Part shown: piece by piece, positions 25,550 through 33,378 of the stretch
How positions within the stretch are numbered: position 1 is the first letter of the stretch
Layout of the letters: each line of letters opens with the position of its first letter
Source: Oscillospiraceae bacterium
Lineage (GTDB): Bacteria; Bacillota; Clostridia; Oscillospirales; Oscillospiraceae
Length of the DNA: 58,226 nucleotides
Assembly (NCBI GenBank): GCA_020025275.1
Contig: JAHHSI010000012.1
Coordinates: forward strand, 1 to 58,226
Reading direction: 5' to 3'
Made by a program: the position numbers and the translations under genes
Notes under the pieces: model-generated
The model's database searches: none
What the model was told of the DNA's origin: nothing
What the model saw: only the letters and a program-made list of their open reading frames with translations

Positions 25550-26221
25550 ATGGACTCTCCCGCCATTTTATACGAGGACGCCCATCTCGTTCTCTGCTAC
25601 AAACCCGCCGGCTATCTCTCCGAGGATGACGGTTCGCTCAGGTGTATGCCCCGCTGGCTGCGGGAGCACTACCACAGCTTGGGCAAGCCGGACTACATCG
25701 CCACGGTCCACCGCCTTGACCGCGTCACCGGCGGGGTAATGGCCTTTTCCCGCCGTCAGGCCATCACCGGGAAGCTGACGGCCGCCGTAACACAAAATCG
25801 TATCGCCAAGGAGTATCTGGCCGTGCTCCGCGGCCACCCGGAGCAGCCCGAGGCCACCCTCACGGATCTTCTCTTCCGGGATGCCGCCCACAACAAGAGC
25901 TATGTGGTCAAACGGATGCGCAAAGGCGTGCGGGAGGCGAAGCTCTCCTACCGCACCATCGCCGCCACCGAAACCCTGACGATGGTGCAGATCAACCTCT
26001 ACACCGGGCGCACCCACCAGATCCGCGTGCAGTTTTCCTCCCGCGGACTTCCCCTGTTGGGCGACATCCGCTATGGCAGCAAGGACCCCTGCTGCGATGC
26101 CGCCCTGTGGGCCTATCGTCTGGCCTTTCGCCATCCCGTCACCGGAAAGACCGTGGACGTCAGCCTCCCCCCGCCCCGGCAATACCCTTGGGATCTCTTC
26201 CCCATCGTTTCCATGGAATAA
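25550..26221 (+). CDS. RluA-family RNA pseudouridine synthase
   Basis: A 223-residue enzyme with the RluA core. The catalytic Asp is in VHRLDRVTGGVMAFSR near residue 61, IAKEYLAVLRG follows, and LYTGRTHQIRVQFSSRGLPLLGD is the C-terminal signature. It lacks the N-terminal S4 domain of RluB/RluD types and is short, so it resembles small members modifying one rRNA or tRNA uridine. The exact target cannot be stated. GGAGG lies 7 nt before the ATG. Confidence 0.88.
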   Translation: MDSPAILYEDAHLVLCYKPAGYLSEDDGSLRCMPRWLREHYHSLGKPDYIATVHRLDRVTGGVMAFSRRQAITGKLTAAVTQNRIAKEYLAVLRGHPEQPEATLTDLLFRDAAHNKSYVVKRMRKGVREAKLSYRTIAATETLTMVQINLYTGRTHQIRVQFSSRGLPLLGDIRYGSKDPCCDAALWAYRLAFRHPVTGKTVDVSLPPPRQYPWDLFPIVSME

Positions 26222-26225
26222 GTGC

Positions 26226-26267
26226 AAAAAATCTCCGCGCAGACGCTGCTGCACGGAGATTTTTTTA
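26226..26267. terminator. Bidirectional terminator
   Basis: AAAAAATCTCCG (26226-26237) pairs with CGGAGATTTTTT (26254-26265), between the convergent pseudouridine synthase and TSCPD genes; the right arm overlaps the TSCPD stop codon. Confidence 0.8.
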
Positions 26268-26519
26268 TTCCCGGCTTGCCAGCGCTTCTTCCAGCGCATA
26301 GGACAGCTGATCGGGGCAAGAGGTCCGCTTCGGGCCGCAGGTGATTCCCCGCAGTCTGGCAATGGCATCCTCTGCCTTCATGCCCTCCACCAGAGCGCTG
26401 ATCCCTTTCAGGTTGCCGTCACAGCCGCCCTCCACCTTCAGATGGCGGACAACGCCGTCCTCCAAATCGAAGGTCATCTGTCGGGAACATACGCCCTTGG
26501 GGCGATAACTATAGGTCAT
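26265..26519 (-). CDS. TSCPD-domain protein (TIGR03905 type)
   Basis: An 84-residue small protein with conserved Cys in EGGCDGN, ITCG and the name-giving TSCPDQL. Related TSCPD domains form the C-terminus of some B12-dependent ribonucleotide reductases. The stand-alone form is widespread in Clostridia and its function is unknown. A GGAGGAG ribosome site precedes the ATG. Confidence 0.8.
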   Translation of the reverse strand: MTYSYRPKGVCSRQMTFDLEDGVVRHLKVEGGCDGNLKGISALVEGMKAEDAIARLRGITCGPKRTSCPDQLSYALEEALASRE

Positions 26520-26589
26520 GAGTCTCTCCTCCTTTAGTATGATTAATTTCGTTATTATATGCCCCCCTCTCTATTTTTGCAAGTTTTTC

Positions 26590-26632
26590 CGAAAAAAAGG
26601 TTCGCAAAATCCGAAGATTTTGCGAACCTTCT
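26590..26632 (-). terminator. Terminator of spo0A
   Basis: AAGGTTCGCAAAATC / GATTTTGCGAACCTT is a perfect 15-bp stem with a CGAA loop, followed by T7 on the minus strand. Confidence 0.85.
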
Positions 26633-26665
26633 GTGTTTTCCTTCGTATCTGATCGCTCTTTTTTC

Positions 26666-27415
26666 TTAGGCCCGCTTCATCTGCAGCTGCAGCCGATCGG
26701 CGATCATGGCAATAAATTCCGAGTTGGTCGGCTTCCCCTTCGACGAATTCACCGTATAGCCAAAGTACTTTTGCAGGGTCTCCAGATCTCCCCGATCCCA
26801 CGCCACCTCAATGGCATGGCGGATCGCGCGCTCCACACGGGAGGCGGTGGTGGAAAACCGTTTAGCCACCTCCGGATAGAGCACCTTTGTCACAGCGTTG
26901 ATCACATCCATATCATCCACAGCAATCATAATCGCCTCACGCAGGTACTGATACCCCTTGATATGGGCCGGGACACCGATCTCATGGATGATCGACGTCA
27001 CCATCCCCTCCAACACCGGAGGGTGCGCCGGCTCTTCCTGACTGGGGCAGATGGACTGGCGCATATGCTCCAAAAGCGACTCCTGACAGACCGGTTTGGG
27101 CAAGAAAAAATACACCCCGTGTTCCATGGCACGACGGACCGTCTCCTTATTACAAAAGGCAGAGGTCACAATCACCGTGGGCATGATCTCCAGCGCCTGC
27201 AGCTGGTGCAAAAGCGCAAATCCATCCAGTCCCGGCAGTACCACGTCCATCAACAGGAACTGCGGACGATACTGGCGCACCAGCTCCACCGCCTCAGCGC
27301 CGTCTCCGGTACTCCCCACAACCTGAAACTCTCCTGTGCCTTCCAGCGTTTTCTCGGTCAACATGCGGAACTCCTCACTGGCATCCGCCAGAATGACCTT
27401 CATTTCGTTTTGCAT
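26666..27415 (-). CDS. spo0A: Sporulation master regulator Spo0A
   Basis: A 249-residue response regulator. The receiver keeps phosphoacceptor D57 (LLMDVVLPGLDG), T84 and K107, but the acidic pocket is D11-A12 where Bacillus Spo0A has two Asp. A linker reaches about 130. The C-terminal DNA-binding domain is clearly Spo0A (SIIHEIGVPAHIKGYQYLREAI; DVINAVTKVLYPEVAKRF; TASRVERAIRHAIEVAWDRG). It activates sporulation genes through 0A boxes (TGTCGAA). Two such boxes lie upstream of this gene at 27550-27556 and 27596-27602, suggesting autoregulation. It is monocistronic. Such genomes can hold Spo0A-like paralogues, so check for a second copy. Confidence 0.93.
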   Translation of the reverse strand: MQNEMKVILADASEEFRMLTEKTLEGTGEFQVVGSTGDGAEAVELVRQYRPQFLLMDVVLPGLDGFALLHQLQALEIMPTVIVTSAFCNKETVRRAMEHGVYFFLPKPVCQESLLEHMRQSICPSQEEPAHPPVLEGMVTSIIHEIGVPAHIKGYQYLREAIMIAVDDMDVINAVTKVLYPEVAKRFSTTASRVERAIRHAIEVAWDRGDLETLQKYFGYTVNSSKGKPTNSEFIAMIADRLQLQMKRA

Positions 27416-27491
27416 AAGCCTACATCTTCCTTTTCCATCAAAATTTCGGCCTGCTGCACATTATATTTGTCTCCCGCAGCGGGACATGTAT

Positions 27492-27520
27492 ATATTATCA
27501 CGAAAGTTTGTGCTTTTCAA
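27492..27520 (-). promoter_or_regulatory. Promoter of spo0A
   Basis: TTGAAA (27515-27520), 17 bp, TAATAT (27492-27497) on the minus strand, 77 bp before the spo0A ATG. Confidence 0.55.
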
Positions 27521-27549
27521 TGCTAATTAGTGCTTTTTGACGATAACTT

Positions 27550-27602
27550 ATCGACATTTTGTGAACTTTTTCCCTGTTTTTTATTTTCGCCGGGATTCGA
27601 CA
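27550..27602 (-). promoter_or_regulatory. Two 0A boxes upstream of spo0A
   Basis: TGTCGAA (27596-27602, exact) and TGTCGAT (27550-27556, one mismatch) on the minus strand, 30 and 76 bp upstream of the -35. They are placed as activator sites for Spo0A. Confidence 0.55.
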
Positions 27603-27646
27603 GTTTTTGCACCGTCTTTTCTGTCTGAATCGGTCATCTGGGCGTG

Positions 27647-27677
27647 AAAAACGGCAGATGCAACCATTGCATCTGCC
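27647..27677 (-). terminator. Terminator of the PfkB kinase gene
   Basis: GGCAGATGCA / TGCATCTGCC, 10 perfect pairs, then G and TTTTT on the minus strand. Confidence 0.8.
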
Positions 27678-27695
27678 GCAGGTACGACTCATCGC

Positions 27696-28622
27696 TTATT
27701 TTTCCATCATAAAACCCAGCATTTCCGCCGACATACAGGGGCACACACTCTCCATGGACGTGATGACTTTGGCCGCCAGGCAGGTACCGATCTCCACCGC
27801 CTCGGCCATGGTCTTGCCGTAGGTCAGCCCCGCAGATACCCCGGCACAGAAGGAGTCACCGGCTCCGGTGGTATCGCATACCTCCACCTTACAGGCCGGG
27901 CAGCTGCCCGCATTTCCCTGTGCATCCACATACACCGATCCGGCCGCCCCCATGGTGACCACCATGGACGGGATCCGGGCCGCCGCGACTCGCTGGGGCA
28001 GCAGGGCCTGCAGCTCTGCACAGGTCATGGTGCTGTAATCCTCGCCAAAGAGAATCCCCGCCTCATGACAGTTGCAGATCACACAGGCAAATTGCTCCAT
28101 AGCCGCCCGATGCTGTGCTGCGATGGTCATATTGGAGACCACCGCAAAAAGACGCGTCCCATATTTTTTGGCCAGTTCCAGCGATTTCTCCACGATCTCA
28201 CGGTTCAAATCGATCTCAAGGATCACGGAGTCCGCCTGGGAAAAGATCTCATCGCCCTTTTCCTCCAGCACCTCCAGCAGCGGCAGCATATTGGGCCGCT
28301 GGGAAATGGAGCCGGCCAGATCGCCGCTCTCATTGAAAATGGCCAACCATGTGCCCATACCACCCGGACGGGTCAGCATATAGTCCGTGTTCACGCCCCG
28401 CTCCCGGAGACGGCGCACCACATCTCCGCCCATGGGCGTATCATCCACGATCCCCACATACGTAGGCCGCAGCCCCATGTTGGCAATATCCTCCACAACA
28501 TTGCGCGCTACTCCGCCGTGGACATACTTGACCTGCCCTACATTACAGCCGCCCGCCACATATGTGTCCCGGGGAAATCCCTTAATATCCACAAATGTGG
28601 CGCCCATCACTACGATTCCCAT
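27696..28622 (-). CDS. PfkB-family carbohydrate/nucleoside kinase
   Basis: A 308-residue ribokinase-fold enzyme. GGVARNVVEDIANMG near residue 36 is the PfkB N-terminal signature, and CDTTGAGDSFCAGVSAGL near 250 is the C-terminal signature with the catalytic Asp and anion hole. The family phosphorylates sugars or nucleosides; pseudouridine kinase-like members have similar N-termini, but I cannot assign a substrate. It is transcribed alone, divergent from the methyltransferase gene. Confidence 0.85.
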   Translation of the reverse strand: MGIVVMGATFVDIKGFPRDTYVAGGCNVGQVKYVHGGVARNVVEDIANMGLRPTYVGIVDDTPMGGDVVRRLRERGVNTDYMLTRPGGMGTWLAIFNESGDLAGSISQRPNMLPLLEVLEEKGDEIFSQADSVILEIDLNREIVEKSLELAKKYGTRLFAVVSNMTIAAQHRAAMEQFACVICNCHEAGILFGEDYSTMTCAELQALLPQRVAAARIPSMVVTMGAAGSVYVDAQGNAGSCPACKVEVCDTTGAGDSFCAGVSAGLTYGKTMAEAVEIGTCLAAKVITSMESVCPCMSAEMLGFMMEK

Positions 28623-28652
28623 ACTGCTCTCTCCTTGCGATAAAGTATTCCT

Positions 28653-28680
28653 ATCATATCATATTTTCGAGGAAAAGCAA
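28653..28680 (-). promoter_or_regulatory. Promoter of the PfkB kinase gene
   Basis: TTGCTT (28675-28680), 16 bp, TATGAT (28653-28658) on the minus strand. Confidence 0.45.
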
Positions 28681-28730
28681 CGAAAAACGCCGTTTTTTCT
28701 GCATGACCAAAAATCGCCATGGCTCCCCCT

Positions 28731-28759
28731 TTGACAGATGATGGCTGCCGCTCTATAAT
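28731..28759 (+). promoter_or_regulatory. Full-consensus promoter of the TrmH-family gene
   Basis: TTGACA (28731-28736), 17 bp, TATAAT (28754-28759): both hexamers match the sigma-A consensus exactly. Confidence 0.85.
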
Positions 28760-28793
28760 AAGCTTTGCAACATCCGCCGAAAAGGAGATCTGT

Positions 28794-29618
28794 ATGGCCA
28801 ATATTATTGAAATCACCGACTTCAGCGCCCCGGAACTGGACGTCTATGCACGTCTCACGGAGGCGCAGCTGCTCAACCGTCACTGTCTGACTGACGGTCT
28901 TTTTATTGCCGAAAGCCCTCTGGTGATCGGCCGGGCACTGGACGCCGGATGCGTTCCCGTCTCCTTTTTGATGGAACGCAAGCATATCGAGGGCGAGGCC
29001 GCCCCGCTGATCGCCCGCTGTGGGGATCTGCCGGTATATACCGCCCCCTTTGATGTCTTGACACAGCTCACCGGCTTTCGCCTGACGCGCGGGATGCTGT
29101 GCGCCATGCACCGCCCACCCCTGCGCCCGGCCGAGGAGATCTGCCGCGGCACCCGCCGCATTGCCGTACTCGAAAGTGTCATGAACCCCACCAACGTGGG
29201 GGCCATTTTCCGCTCCGCTGCCGCGCTGCATATGGATGCGGTGCTGCTGACACCGGGTTGCAGCAATCCCCTGTACCGCCGTTCGGCCCGTGTCAGTATG
29301 GGAACCGTGTTCCAGATCCCGTGGGCCTACATCGGCGAGACCATGGAGGACTGGCCGGAGCGAGGCATGGAGCGCCTGCGCACCATGGGATTCAAGACGG
29401 CCGCCATGGCGCTGGAGGACGACTCCATCTCCATTGATGATCCCCGTCTGCGTGCTGAGGAAAAGCTGGCCATTGTTCTGGGGACCGAAGGGGACGGTCT
29501 GGCACAGAGCACGATCTCCCGGTGTGACTACACCGTCCGTATCCCCATGTCCCACGGCGTGGACTCTCTCAATGTTGCCGCCGCCAGCGCCGTGGCCTTT
29601 TGGCAGCTGGGACGTTGA
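28794..29618 (+). CDS. TrmH/SpoU-family RNA methyltransferase
   Basis: A 274-residue enzyme: an N-terminal substrate-binding domain (about 1-105) and a C-terminal SPOUT knot with the three motifs NPTNVGAIFRSAAAL, IVLGTEGDGL and IPMSHGVDSLNVAAASAVAF. It methylates ribose 2'-O of rRNA or tRNA with S-adenosylmethionine. The exact site is unknown. ATG 28794 has AAAGGAG 8 nt upstream. It sits behind the strongest-looking promoter in the window. Confidence 0.9.
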   Translation: MANIIEITDFSAPELDVYARLTEAQLLNRHCLTDGLFIAESPLVIGRALDAGCVPVSFLMERKHIEGEAAPLIARCGDLPVYTAPFDVLTQLTGFRLTRGMLCAMHRPPLRPAEEICRGTRRIAVLESVMNPTNVGAIFRSAAALHMDAVLLTPGCSNPLYRRSARVSMGTVFQIPWAYIGETMEDWPERGMERLRTMGFKTAAMALEDDSISIDDPRLRAEEKLAIVLGTEGDGLAQSTISRCDYTVRIPMSHGVDSLNVAAASAVAFWQLGR

Positions 29619-29631
29619 CTCTCATGCAATA

Positions 29632-29662
29632 AAAAAACCGCCTCTGAAGAGGCGGTTTTTTC
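29632..29662. terminator. Bidirectional terminator
   Basis: AAAAACCGCCTC / GAGGCGGTTTTT with TGAA loop, between the convergent methyltransferase and cardiolipin synthase genes. Confidence 0.88.
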
Positions 29663-29664
29663 TA

Positions 29665-31242
29665 TCACAGCAGCGGAGCCAGCGCCTTGAGTACGAAGCC
29701 GCACAGGCGTGTGGACACCTTCTCGTGGCGCACTGTCTGGTACGTCACGGCACGGCACTTGCGCAGCGTCTCCTGCACGTCCCGCTCAATGGCGGGAATG
29801 GATCTGGTCTCATACAGATAGCTGGCACATTCAAAGTGGTGGTAAAGACTGCGGTAGTCTAAATTGATGGTCCCCACCACGGCCTCCCGGTCATCGCTGA
29901 CAAAAACTTTGGCGTGGACAAAACCGGGCACGTACTCATAGATCTTTACCCCGGAGTCCATCAAAGAACAATAATGGGTCTTAGCCAGCGCATAGGGCAG
30001 CTTTTTGTCCGGAATTCCCGGCAGGATCAGCACCACCTCCACGCCGCGCTCGGCGGCATATTTCAGGGCAGCCTCCATCTCACCGTCCAAAATCAGGTAC
30101 GGGGTCATGATATGCACATATCGCCGGGCTCGGTTGAGAATGTCGATGTACACCTGCTCGCCCACCTTATCGCTGTCCAGCGGGCAGTCCCCGTAGGGAA
30201 TCACGTAGCCCTCCGCCTCGGGAAGCTCCAGCCGCATCCCCAGATAGCGGTCAAATTCCGGTGTCTTATCGTGGATGCTCCACATCTGTAAAAAGAGCAG
30301 CGTAAAGGTCTGCACGGCGGCCCCCTCCACCATAATGGCCGTATCCTTCCAGTGTCCGAATCGGTCAATGCGATTGATGTATTCATCAGCCAGATTCACG
30401 CCGCCGGTAAAGGCCACCTTGCCGTCAATGACCAGGATCTTGCGGTGGTCACGGTAGTTATAATGGGTAGAAACGAAGGGTGTCAGCGGCGCAAAAACAC
30501 GGCAATGGATCCCCAGTTTTTCCAGTTCGCCGGAATAGCTGTGGGGCAGCAGCGCAAACTCGCAGGTGCCGTCGTACATAACACGCACTTCCACGCCCTC
30601 GGCGGCCTTGCGTGCCAAAATCTCCAGAACACGGCCCCACATCAAGCCCTCATCAATGATGAAATACTCCAGGAAGATGAATTTTTCCGCCTTTTCCAGC
30701 TGCCGCAGCAGCACCTCAAACTTCGCCTCTCCCGTGGGGAAGTAGGTCGTTTCCGTAGCGTCGTAGACCGGGAAGCCTTTCCGGCGCAGATAGTAGCCCA
30801 AAGCTGCGGCGCCGGAATCCTCCTGTGCAAAACGCTCGGCCACCGCCTCGTCCTGCTGCACCATCCCCTTACTCTCCTCCATGCGCAGATTGAGCACATC
30901 CTTCAGGGCACGGTGTCCCAAATCGCTTTGGGTATATAGGTATAGCAGTGCCCCGAACACCGGCAGCACGGTGATGACCACCAGCCATGTCAGCTTCACT
31001 GCATTGTCCGCGCGGCTGTTAAAGAGGAACAGCACCATGACCACATTGAGCACCATGGCTGCGCCCACATAGTGGGGCATGAATCGCTGGAAACGCAGCA
31101 TCAGTCCCACCAGCAGCGCGATCTGCACCACCAGCAGCAGGACGATCATCCCCATACGGCTGAAGATGATGTGGAAAATACCTTTCCGCCCCTTTTTCTT
31201 CAGCAGATGGAGGCCCATATTTTCTGTATTTCGCTCGTTCAT
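29665..31242 (-). CDS. cls: Cardiolipin synthase
   Basis: A 525-residue phospholipase D-superfamily membrane enzyme that joins two phosphatidylglycerols into cardiolipin. Two or three N-terminal helices (about 28-48, 55-75 and 83-103) precede two HKD domains: HRKILVIDGKVAFTGG near 245 and HAKVFVSDDREAVVGT near 425, each with the H-x-K-x4-D residues. ATG 31242 is preferred over 31308 because GGAAAGGGG lies 6 nt upstream. It may be cotranscribed with the small gene upstream, although a hairpin at 31280-31306 separates them. Confidence 0.93.
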   Translation of the reverse strand: MNERNTENMGLHLLKKKGRKGIFHIIFSRMGMIVLLLVVQIALLVGLMLRFQRFMPHYVGAAMVLNVVMVLFLFNSRADNAVKLTWLVVITVLPVFGALLYLYTQSDLGHRALKDVLNLRMEESKGMVQQDEAVAERFAQEDSGAAALGYYLRRKGFPVYDATETTYFPTGEAKFEVLLRQLEKAEKFIFLEYFIIDEGLMWGRVLEILARKAAEGVEVRVMYDGTCEFALLPHSYSGELEKLGIHCRVFAPLTPFVSTHYNYRDHRKILVIDGKVAFTGGVNLADEYINRIDRFGHWKDTAIMVEGAAVQTFTLLFLQMWSIHDKTPEFDRYLGMRLELPEAEGYVIPYGDCPLDSDKVGEQVYIDILNRARRYVHIMTPYLILDGEMEAALKYAAERGVEVVLILPGIPDKKLPYALAKTHYCSLMDSGVKIYEYVPGFVHAKVFVSDDREAVVGTINLDYRSLYHHFECASYLYETRSIPAIERDVQETLRKCRAVTYQTVRHEKVSTRLCGFVLKALAPLL

Positions 31243-31273
31243 CACGTTCCCCTTTCCTGTACATCGGTATATA

Positions 31274-31306
31274 AAAAGGGCAGGCATCCCATGATAGGAT
31301 GCCTGC
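31274..31306 (-). terminator. Terminator of the 74-residue unknown gene
   Basis: GCAGGCATCC / GGATGCCTGC, 10 perfect pairs, followed by CCTTTTTATAT on the minus strand. It lies about 100 nt after the small gene's stop. Confidence 0.65.
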
Positions 31307-31405
31307 AAAATCGTGCTTTCTTATTTTCAGGCAAATGACGGCGATTTTCCCACCTTGCGTCCATTGTAACGCCATGCCTGTTTCCTGTCAACTCCTGTCG
31401 TGTCT

Positions 31406-31630
31406 TTACACCACGGCATCCACGGTGATCCGCTGCCGGCCGATCTCCACCCAGTGTACCCGCACGCGGCCGCTGCCAAAATCACTGGCGCAGAAGCGAC
31501 AGTTGCCCACCTTGCCCTCCACCGGAACATCTCCGGAAAACACCGCCGTAAAACGGCAAATATAGTCCAGCAGCTCGCGAATCGCTCCATCCGTCATATC
31601 GCCCATCAAGTAATCAAAAAATTTATTCAT
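31406..31630 (-). CDS. Small conserved-looking hypothetical protein, 74 residues
   Basis: I do not recognise this protein. ATG 31630 has AGGAGG exactly 6 nt upstream, which is stronger than any site for the ATG at 31726. The N-terminal half is predicted helical (KFFDYLMGD, IRELLDYICRF), the C-terminal half beta-like (VRVHWVEIGRQRITVDAVV), with two Cys close together in NCRFCASDF. It has no signal or membrane segment. A TATACT -10 lies upstream near 31688, and its own terminator follows. Confidence 0.6.
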   Translation of the reverse strand: MNKFFDYLMGDMTDGAIRELLDYICRFTAVFSGDVPVEGKVGNCRFCASDFGSGRVRVHWVEIGRQRITVDAVV

Positions 31631-31771
31631 AAAGAACCTCCTGTTCCGCGGAATTCTGTTTCCTCTGGATGATGACCTCAGTATAGACCAAGTTCTGTCC
31701 AAAAAAACTCTCACATCTTTTGCCATTTTCTCTTTCTCCGCCTATTTTCTCGGTTCTTTTAAAAAAATCTA

Positions 31772-31828
31772 TTGACAGTTCCTTCTCCCCGTGCTATGTT
31801 AAGTGTACTAAGACTATTAATACACTTA
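31772..31828 (+). promoter_or_regulatory. Promoter and palindromic operator of the glycosyltransferase gene
   Basis: TTGACA (31772-31777), 17 bp, TATGTT (31795-31800). Starting on the last base of the -10 is an imperfect palindrome TAAGTGTACTA...TAATACACTTA (31800-31828), centred near the expected start point. Its half-site AGTGTAYTA resembles operators of GntR/YtrA-type repressors. No such regulator gene is in the window, so the binding protein is a guess. Confidence 0.6.
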
Positions 31829-31871
31829 ATTCAATACAGTGACCTGCTCCGCAGGAGAAAGGACGTTCACC

Positions 31872-33131
31872 ATGGAGATTCTACAGCGAGTCAATCTCGT
31901 CATCGGCCTCTTATTTTTCATCCTCTACGCCTATCAATTTGTGTACATCCCCGTACCGTGGCTGCGGCCGTCCACCGCCCACGCTGCTCCCCGCGCCAAT
32001 CGCTATGCGGTCTTGATCTGCGCCCGGAACGAGGCTACGGTCATCGGCGATCTCATCGCCAGCCTCCGCGCCCAGACCTACAAAGCCGCTCCCGTCAGCA
32101 TCTTTGTTCTGGCAGACAACTGCACCGATGATACCGCCGCAGTGGCCCGCCGCGCCGGTGCCACGGTCTATCAGCGCTGCAACAGGGAAAAAGTCGGAAA
32201 GGGCTATGCTCTGCAAACACTGCTCCACAATTTGGAGCGGGATGAACCGCAGGGCTTTGACGGCTATTTCGTATTTGATGCCGACAACATTCTGGAGCCG
32301 GATTACATCGAGCGGATGAATGAGACCTTCTCCGACGGCCACGAGATCGTCACCGGCTATCGCAACTCCAAAAATTACGGTGACAACTGGATCAGCGCCG
32401 GCTATGCCCTGTGGTTCCTGCGGGAAAGCCGTTATCTCAACCACGCCCGGTTTCTGCTGGGCACCAGTTGTGCCATCTCCGGCACCGGCTTCCTCTTCAG
32501 CCGCAAGGTGTTGGAGGAGATGGGGCCGTGGCCCTTCCATCTGCTGACCGAGGATATCGAATTCTCCGTGGACCAGATCATCCGTGGTCGCAAAATCGCC
32601 TTCTGTCCCGACGCCGTTCTCTATGACGAACAGCCCACCTCCTTCCGTCAATCCTGGCAGCAGCGCCAACGTTGGGCCAAGGGCTATCTGCAGGTATTCC
32701 GGCAGTATGGCGACGGTCTTTTCCGGGGCATCTTCCACGGCAGCTTCTCCTGCTTTGATATGTCCATGTCCATTATGCCGGCCTTCCTCCTCTCTACGCT
32801 GAGCATCCTCTGCAGCATCGCCATGGCGGTCGTCGGCATTCTGAGCGGCGTGGGTGTTTTTCCCGCTCTGCTGTCGCTGGGGCAGATGTTCTTAGGAATG
32901 TACCTCACTCTCTTTTTCTTGGGTACCGTGACCACCATCAGCGAGTGGGACAATATCCACACCTCTGTCGGGAAGAAAATCGGCTACCTCTTCACCTTCC
33001 CGCTCTTCATGTTCACCTATCTGCCCATTTCGCTCTCCGTCCTGTTCCAACACGTGGAATGGACCCCCATCGAGCACCGGGTCTCCGCCGCCCGTATGCG
33101 GCAGCAGAAGAACACGCCCCTGCCCTTCTGA
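31872..33131 (+). CDS. Membrane family-2 glycosyltransferase
   Basis: A 419-residue processive-type GT2. An N-terminal helix (about 8-28) is followed by the catalytic domain: CARNEATVIGDLIASL, FVFDADN (the D-x-D metal site), LLTEDIEF (TED base) and QQRQRWAKG (QxxRW, product-binding). Four C-terminal helices (about 300-390) complete it. This motif set is that of beta-glycan synthases such as chitin, hyaluronan or poly-GlcNAc types, but the product is unknown. ATG 31872 fits the ribosome site GGAGAAAGGA. It is single, with a regulated-looking promoter. Confidence 0.88.
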   Translation: MEILQRVNLVIGLLFFILYAYQFVYIPVPWLRPSTAHAAPRANRYAVLICARNEATVIGDLIASLRAQTYKAAPVSIFVLADNCTDDTAAVARRAGATVYQRCNREKVGKGYALQTLLHNLERDEPQGFDGYFVFDADNILEPDYIERMNETFSDGHEIVTGYRNSKNYGDNWISAGYALWFLRESRYLNHARFLLGTSCAISGTGFLFSRKVLEEMGPWPFHLLTEDIEFSVDQIIRGRKIAFCPDAVLYDEQPTSFRQSWQQRQRWAKGYLQVFRQYGDGLFRGIFHGSFSCFDMSMSIMPAFLLSTLSILCSIAMAVVGILSGVGVFPALLSLGQMFLGMYLTLFFLGTVTTISEWDNIHTSVGKKIGYLFTFPLFMFTYLPISLSVLFQHVEWTPIEHRVSAARMRQQKNTPLPF

Positions 33132-33220
33132 GCACTTTGGGGCACGGTGCGGCTGCGGACGTGTTGCCCGAAATCCCCTGCCGGCGGATAAAAGAACGCC
33201 CCCCAGTCGGGAGCGGCCCA

Positions 33221-33259
33221 CAAAAAAACAGGCAGACATTCTGGACGAATGTCTGCCTG
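33221..33259 (-). terminator. Terminator of the permease-amidohydrolase operon
   Basis: CAGGCAGACATT (33229-33240) pairs with AATGTCTGCCTG (33248-33259), followed by T7 on the minus strand. A second hairpin, TTTTTCGGAG / CTCCGAAAAA, lies at 33291-33314 without a T tail. Confidence 0.82.
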
Positions 33260-33378
33260 ATGGCTTTGGATCAACTTGTTTCCTCTCCGCTTTTTCGGAG
33301 TTTCCTCCGAAAAACGGCAGTTTCTTCCCGCTGTTCGTACATTCTTACGCAGCCGGTGTCGAACATCAAGCAGCTGTT

